Below, in pieces: positions 59,054 through 64,000 of a stretch of DNA of 64,000 bases; positions within the stretch are counted from its first letter, which is position 1, and each line of letters opens with the position of its first letter. The stretch comes from Chlorophyllum brunneum (lineage: Eukaryota > Basidiomycota > Agaricomycetes > Agaricales > Agaricaceae), in the NCBI GenBank assembly GCA_963576785.1, contig OY756143.1, positions 2,666,001 through 2,730,000 on the forward strand. Direction: 5' to 3'. Below the pieces are notes generated by a model. The model worked only from the letters and a program-made list of their open reading frames with translations, did no database searches and was not told where the DNA came from. Made by a program: the position numbers and the translations under genes.

Positions 59054-60667
59054 GGCGGACAGTGAAAAACAGGAAAAAGAGTCGGGCTGCTCGGGGCTAG
59101 TGTTGTGAAACGTGCCGCTCTTCACCACCTCTTTATAGGTCAGCGGCTCCAAGGAATGTCCAACTTAAGGAATGAACATAAATCTGACCCAAATCTTGAG
59201 TTGTGGGTCGACGCTAGCGCCCTTGGCAGATCTGTCACGATTTGTTGAATATGTTGTAGATCAGATGCAGATCGTCGGAAGCGCCATCGTCCTGGTGTTA
59301 TCGGTCTGTTTGGTTTGGTGTGCGCGGATACTACTTCGTTCACACGTCTTGCACATATGTGTCGGCGATCTGGGCTTGGCTTGGTAACCCCGATTGAGAC
59401 CACTGACAACTCAGATAGAGATTCGGGGACGCTAGCGCTAGCATCACAAAATAGAGTGGGGGGAGACCATACCCTGTGGCGTCAAAAGTCGCCCGGAAAT
59501 GTCGGTTATTAACGTCTTTAGCTTCTTTAGGTGGTTTGCACCCGACCACTTCTCATCCGGCATCCAGTCGAAAGCTTATGTGACAGTGGTTATGAGGAAA
59601 AAAAAAATGACTTACAGCCGGGAATGAGATCAACCCTTCGTAGGTCAATACATTCCGTATGCCATCCTGGTCTCGATCTACAGATTATGTCTGGATTGAA
59701 AGGGCCTGTAGATGGCCCTGGAAAGTGGTTCTCTAACGAGAAGGGGCTTACCATCGGGGCTACGAAGTCGCTGTTAGGATTAGGATCACGGAGTGTTGCC
59801 AGCCTGCTGGCATGTCACTGAATCACCACCGGGCCGTTCCGGTAAGCTTCATGTCAGTCGATCTGATGAACAGCAAGCTGAATGCTGAACGTGAGCTGAG
59901 TCCTTGACATCTATCACGGATTGAATTGAAATAGCTCTCCTTCGGCCTCGTGAAGTTTGGCCTTTCAGCTTGAACCAGCAAGTCATTTAGTTAGATTTGT
60001 TGCTCTCCATCGTGATTGGCTACCTCTGCGGAGCTGAAGACACCATCTCCCGCCCTCTGAAGGGTTCAGGTCTATGAATTGAATTTGTCTTCATGCTCCC
60101 TGAGGTACAGTCCTGGGAATCCAGCCTCATGGTGGGACCTGTGATTGACCTAAGGTTGTCGCTAAGCCCCTTATGAGGAATTGCTAACGTCCATTCGTTT
60201 GTCGAATATGTCATTTGATTCAACTGCTTTAAGACTCTAACGACATCCAGTTCATGAACCCAAGTTTAGGCTCCAATCAGTACTAGCGCACCAAAGCTGA
60301 AGCAATTACATAGTTCCATAGTTCGGCGGCGAGCCCCAAGGGTGCTGTGCCATCGACACACTTCAATATGGCATCGAGCCAGGGTTGTGGCCTTCCTGGG
60401 GAGGGTGCACAAGGAGGCCTTGCCTCTGTCGCCGGCTTGGTCCTGACGGCTCGGGATCTACATTATAACATGGCTACCAAGGCATCTCTCCAGGATCGAA
60501 TAAATGTACAGCTGCGGAACAGAACAATATTTAGACAAACAACGGTACCGTGGCAATTTCCCAGCGTTTCGGTGACCTCATGGGGTTCGCGATTGAATGC
60601 TTGGGTTCGAAAATGACACAATATCGCTGCTGAAGCAGTGAAACCCGAAGCACTGACGTTGGCAACG
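59054..60667. other. Gene-free stretch between the membrane protein gene and COQ4
   Basis: Short frames only. No motif, repeat or RNA gene was recognised in 1.6 kb. Confidence 0.45.
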
Positions 60668-61714
60668 TTAATGTTGACCTATTTGGTAGGGTCAGTATTA
60701 TAACAAGCTGATATCGTTGAACGTCGTTACCTCGTTCAGGTGCGAGTGCCTTCTGTTGTCTCATCGCAGTAGCAGCCTTGGCTTCGCTCAATGGTTTACT
60801 CCATCGGGCCTCAGGCGGATCCCAGATGCCGAGTTCTTTCTTCATTTCTTCGACGTTTTGATCCCAGCGTTTCTCCCAATACACTGTAATGAGACTTTTT
60901 GCAGTTCCGCCACACTTCAATGCCCAAGGCACGAATTCGGAGTATAGTCGTTCCCGCTTCTTGGCCGTTAACCGCAGTGGTCCAAAAATGGCGGAAATTC
61001 CTGCCATGGGAAGGCCGAGGTTGGCAAATTCAAAAAATTTTAAAGCAAGTTCTGACTCGACGTTGACGGGGAGATTGCATATGCAGTGATAAAAATCGTG
61101 ACATTCACGGTATCGTTGCATAACATAGGCCAGCTCTGGATCAGGAATATAATGGACCTAGAGACATGAGATTCCGAAAGGCACTTCAAGTGACGATGGG
61201 CGTACATACAGGCTCTCTAGTATCCGGGGTGACTCCACAGCGTTCTAGCCACGTCACGTACGCGCGGCCAAAAGTGCCTTCTGGATACTGCGCGAGTTGG
61301 TCCATGTCAATAGTTCGGGAGTTAACCCGGGGACGTTCTTTGAGAACCTTCCGGCCCTCACTATCTTCAATCATTATGTCCCTCAAACGTGGTAGGCTAG
61401 GTCCAGCCGTCGTCTCTCCAAGAGCAGCAACCATATCTATGGTCGAACAATCAGTATTGTTGCTGTCTATCAGAGAATGATATTCTACCTCCTCTTCGTG
61501 GGTCAGTAAGAGCCACCACAGCAGAACCAACAGCAAGGAACGCATTCTCAAACCAGTTCAGGGGGATGTGTCCTTCGTATGCCGGTTTTGTGCTGACTCT
61601 GCGGCGTGAGACAACAGAAGGAATCAGGCTCTTAGCACCTGGGAGTGCTGAAGGTAGTACATGATGCAAGGATGGCAATATCGTGGTACTTGGCAGTCTA
61701 GCGAAGCGTTGCAT
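60668..61714 (-). CDS. COQ4: COQ4, ubiquinone biosynthesis protein, 296 aa
   Basis: Matrix-side protein of the coenzyme Q synthome, needed for a C1 ring step and complex assembly. Exons (-): 61489-61714, 61210-61436, 60731-61157, 60668-60678 (891 nt); introns are 52 bp each. The N-terminus (MQRFARLPSTTILP...SRRRVST) is a mitochondrial presequence. Family landmarks: [33 protein letters not shown] start, PEGTFGRAYVTWLE, the zinc motif HDFYH with Glu after 11 residues (H171, D172, H175, E187), PWALKCG and EKRWDQNVEEMKKELGI. The last exon is tiny (ends GQH). Without that splice the frame would run to 60531, adding about 50 unconserved residues. Confidence 0.92.
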
Positions 61715-62098
61715 ATGACGAAGTGGGCGTGTATTGGATCCAAGAAATAGCGAATCCCGCCTGGACCGGAGCCGGAATTTGCCGGTATCATTCTTGCTCC
61801 CTAATAAGGAACCATCTATGGATGTAAACTACGCCCAGCCCTCGTACCAACAACTGTCCATCCACTCATTTGGACTTTGACTGTGGAATACCTGCAAGCA
61901 TATGAAGGCATCTTCGCAGCGTACAATCTGACTTGGTGGAGACTATGTTGTTTCATTTTGACCCGAAACCTGGTCAAGTGTTCAAGTGCGATCCCCTGAC
62001 CAACAGCCTTATGGTCCCAAGTCATCAGGACCTCCGAACACGCCAAAACCATGCTGAGGACATGCCTGACAGATCATTTTTCTACTCGCCTGTTGTTC

Positions 62099-62104
62099 TA
62101 TAAA
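62099..62104 (+). promoter_or_regulatory. TATA box of the zinc-finger-like gene
   Basis: TATAAA 67-72 bp before the ATG at 62171. The COQ4 start lies divergent at 61714, so the 456-bp spacer serves both genes. Confidence 0.5.
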
Positions 62105-62170
62105 TCGAGCACCAGTGGCAGTGGCCGAAACCCAGGTTTTCTCCATTTTTACTCCTTCCTCTCATAAACT

Positions 62171-63056
62171 ATGGCTGCTCAAGTGATGCGGGACACTATT
62201 CGGCTCTCCACCCCTTGTTTTCCATCCCTCGACAAATCGCTAGGAAATACTAAGCGACATGCTATATACATTCCACAAAGTTTCTTTGAAAATGCCCGGC
62301 AGGCCATCGCTGAGGCGGACGCAGCAAGCACCTGGGAATTCTCTGCTGCGGTATCCCCTTCCATTTCGACATCCTCAGAAAGTACCTCGAGTCCACCGAG
62401 CACTCCTGCGCAAGAGATAGTTATTCGATATCGAGCCGGCATGCCATTGCAATTGGAAGACGGTGAACCGCGATCCAACCTTCCAATTGATGACGGTGAC
62501 GACGGTGACGACAGCCCGTTGGCTTTCTACACTCCAATAGAAGGTCCCGAAGACAGTCAGTGTCTTCCTGATGAAACGCGGGCGACTGAGATCGAGAACA
62601 CTGAGATCAAATTCATTTATCGGCAATCGTGTCACCAAGGCCTGTCGGAAACAGTCAGTCAGTCGACCCAATATCTATAACCTCGCCTCACTCTAGTTGC
62701 CGTTCTTCCATTTGATCAGCGTGAAGAAGCCTTCCAAGTTACACAAACCCACGGCCTTGGAGAGGCCGGCTCAGTCACCTGTCAGCGATTGGGTCGCTCA
62801 AACACGCTACGAAGCGCGAAGGACCTCATGTTTCACCTCCACATTCATGACATACACGACAGGTAAACTTATTTCGATCCCATACTCCTGCTCCCAGTCT
62901 GACGCCCGCGGAAGGCTGGTCCTATGTTCGCGTTGCCATCATTTCTATGAAAGCCAACAGCAACTTGATGTACATCAATGTACCGGCCGGTGCTTCCGTT
63001 CCTTTGTGGTTCCTCTTAGGTGTACGTCCTCCCATTGGTCCAACCATTGTCCATAG
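62171..63056 (+). CDS. C2H2-like zinc-finger protein, about 255 aa
   Basis: Unknown function, possibly a DNA-binding regulator. Proposed exons: 62171-62630, 62697-62862, 62915-63056 (768 nt). A shorter first intron (62658-62696, 39 bp) keeps the same frame but is unusually small. The N-terminal 150 residues are Ser/Thr/Pro-rich and acidic (DDGDDGDDSP), like an activation or disordered region. Zinc-binding candidates: CQRLGR...LMFHLHIHDIH (one Cys, two His) and CSRCHHFYESQQQLDVHQC (C-x2-C, H-x-C). The spacing is irregular, so they may be degenerate C2H2 fingers. The second intron (52 bp) is well supported because it joins the two finger halves in frame. Confidence 0.55.
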
Positions 63057-64000
63057 AAATTGATCCCTGGGAATTCGCCCTACAGCGATCCTGACGCGCA
63101 TCTTGTCTAAACTTGCTCGCCGCAAGTAATTCATCTCAGCCACCACCACACCATGCATTCTCCGCCGTTCTGGCTCTGACACTTCTGTTCGCCTTGCATT
63201 GGACACCTTTCCTCATTTTTTAACATAATTTGAGCATTTCACGGACCTCTTTCCCTGCATCCTGGACCCGATCTCATTTGTATCATCAGCGCTTGCACCT
63301 GTGCATTCCCCTTATGGATTCATCGGTTGGTCACCGTTTTACAATCTCAATGTATATGTATAACCTTTGCACCCCGTTTCTGCCGTTTTGGAGTTGGAGG
63401 ATTTGGATACATGCGCTATCACTTCCGGCATCACAATTCTACGGTATCCTCTTTCCTTCTCGAGTAATCAACATATCACGAATGAATGCCTTCATCGACT
63501 AACGGCATAAAATCCGTTAATTAAATTTATACAATACTTACTCCTTAATGAAATGACCATGTTGACAAGCAGTCTCATGTTCGAATTTGTGAAGGGCTTA
63601 TATCATTTATGAAATTGTCAAATTTTACGGGACCGTTTATCTTACGTTTGGTCTCGAGACCGGTGGTCCTGGTCCATCAACCCGAAGCTATAATACATTG
63701 CACCGATCCATCGACAGGACGTAATCTACAATCAATTCTACAAATCTGTTGTGTAAAGACTGCGGAGCGCAGGAACCGTAAGATAAGTTTCAGGTCTGGC
63801 TCCCGATAGGGCTCCACTCGGCTTCATCGACATCGTAGGGTTTATTCATGGATTCTTCTCGACAGGCCATTGAACAGAAATAGTCGGTATCACTCTGCGG
63901 GAGAACGAGACACATGATACAAGGGGAAAGAAGACCTGAAGTAACAGCCTCCCTAAAAATAGACACAGTGGGGAATATCCGGTTAGATAGGATGCTCAGT
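63057..64000. other. Right end of window, nothing recognised
   Basis: Short frames only. The first part may be the 3' UTR of the zinc-finger-like gene. Confidence 0.4.

Noticed and set aside
59054..59152. Longer N-terminus of the membrane protein starting at 59152
   Set aside because: The frame begins with TTG. The ATG at 59053 has a good context.
60531..60667. Extension of COQ4 beyond the last splice donor
   Set aside because: The extra residues do not look like the family end, while the GT-AG intron at 60679-60730 has the same 52-bp size as the others and gives a short conserved-length protein.
1..64000. CRISPR arrays, bacterial operons, rRNA or clear tRNA genes
   Set aside because: No regularly spaced repeats or rRNA-like blocks were seen, and no convincing tRNA T-loop and acceptor pairing was found by eye. 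Gene structure is eukaryotic.

Overview
The window looks like nuclear DNA of a filamentous basidiomycete, probably an Agaricomycete. Host genes carry many 43-69 bp introns. The set includes a fungal latent tyrosinase, a mushroom-type TKL kinase, ATM1, PGS1 and COQ4. Repeats are Ty3/Gypsy chromoviruses, Ty1/Copia and a poly(A)-tailed non-LTR (LINE) element. The placement is inferred from gene style, not from a search.

Bases 1 to about 26.9 kb are a nest of retrotransposons. A LINE 3' end (1-1660) sits in Gypsy A (+ strand, ending 4746). Gypsy A interrupts a Copia remnant (4747-5368). Gypsy B (- strand, LTRs 5369-5673 and 25834-26138) is split by a full-length LINE (7452-14270, 13-bp target duplication), by Gypsy C (16779-23224, two LTRs with no difference found by eye, 5-bp duplication GATTT) and by an unidentified 1.1 kb insert (23886-25027). 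Older copies are poor in CG and carry many premature stops, mostly TGA. Gypsy C itself has three in-frame TGA stops in pol.

From 27.2 to 37.7 kb lie host genes: a six-exon tyrosinase (-), an eight-exon ATM1-type mitochondrial ABC transporter (-) with one GC-AG intron, and, 86 bp from it in divergent orientation, a 1041-residue coiled-coil, C-terminally membrane-anchored protein (+) with repeated IQTD motifs. A degenerate Copia element with 571-bp LTRs fills 38995-46357.

From 46.4 to 64 kb genes are sparser: a small unrecognised gene (-), a TKL-type kinase without a visible glycine loop (+), two rearranged pseudogene pieces of the coiled-coil gene (about 48.8-49.3 and 49.95-51.1 kb), a 3 kb stretch without genes, PGS1 (-), a small unknown protein (+), a four-helix membrane protein (-), COQ4 (-) and a zinc-finger-like gene (+) divergent from COQ4. 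ATM1, PGS1 and COQ4 act in mitochondria (Fe/S export, phosphatidylglycerol/cardiolipin, ubiquinone), but they are separate transcription units and nothing shows co-regulation. All exon structures were built by hand from splice signals, reading frame and family conservation.
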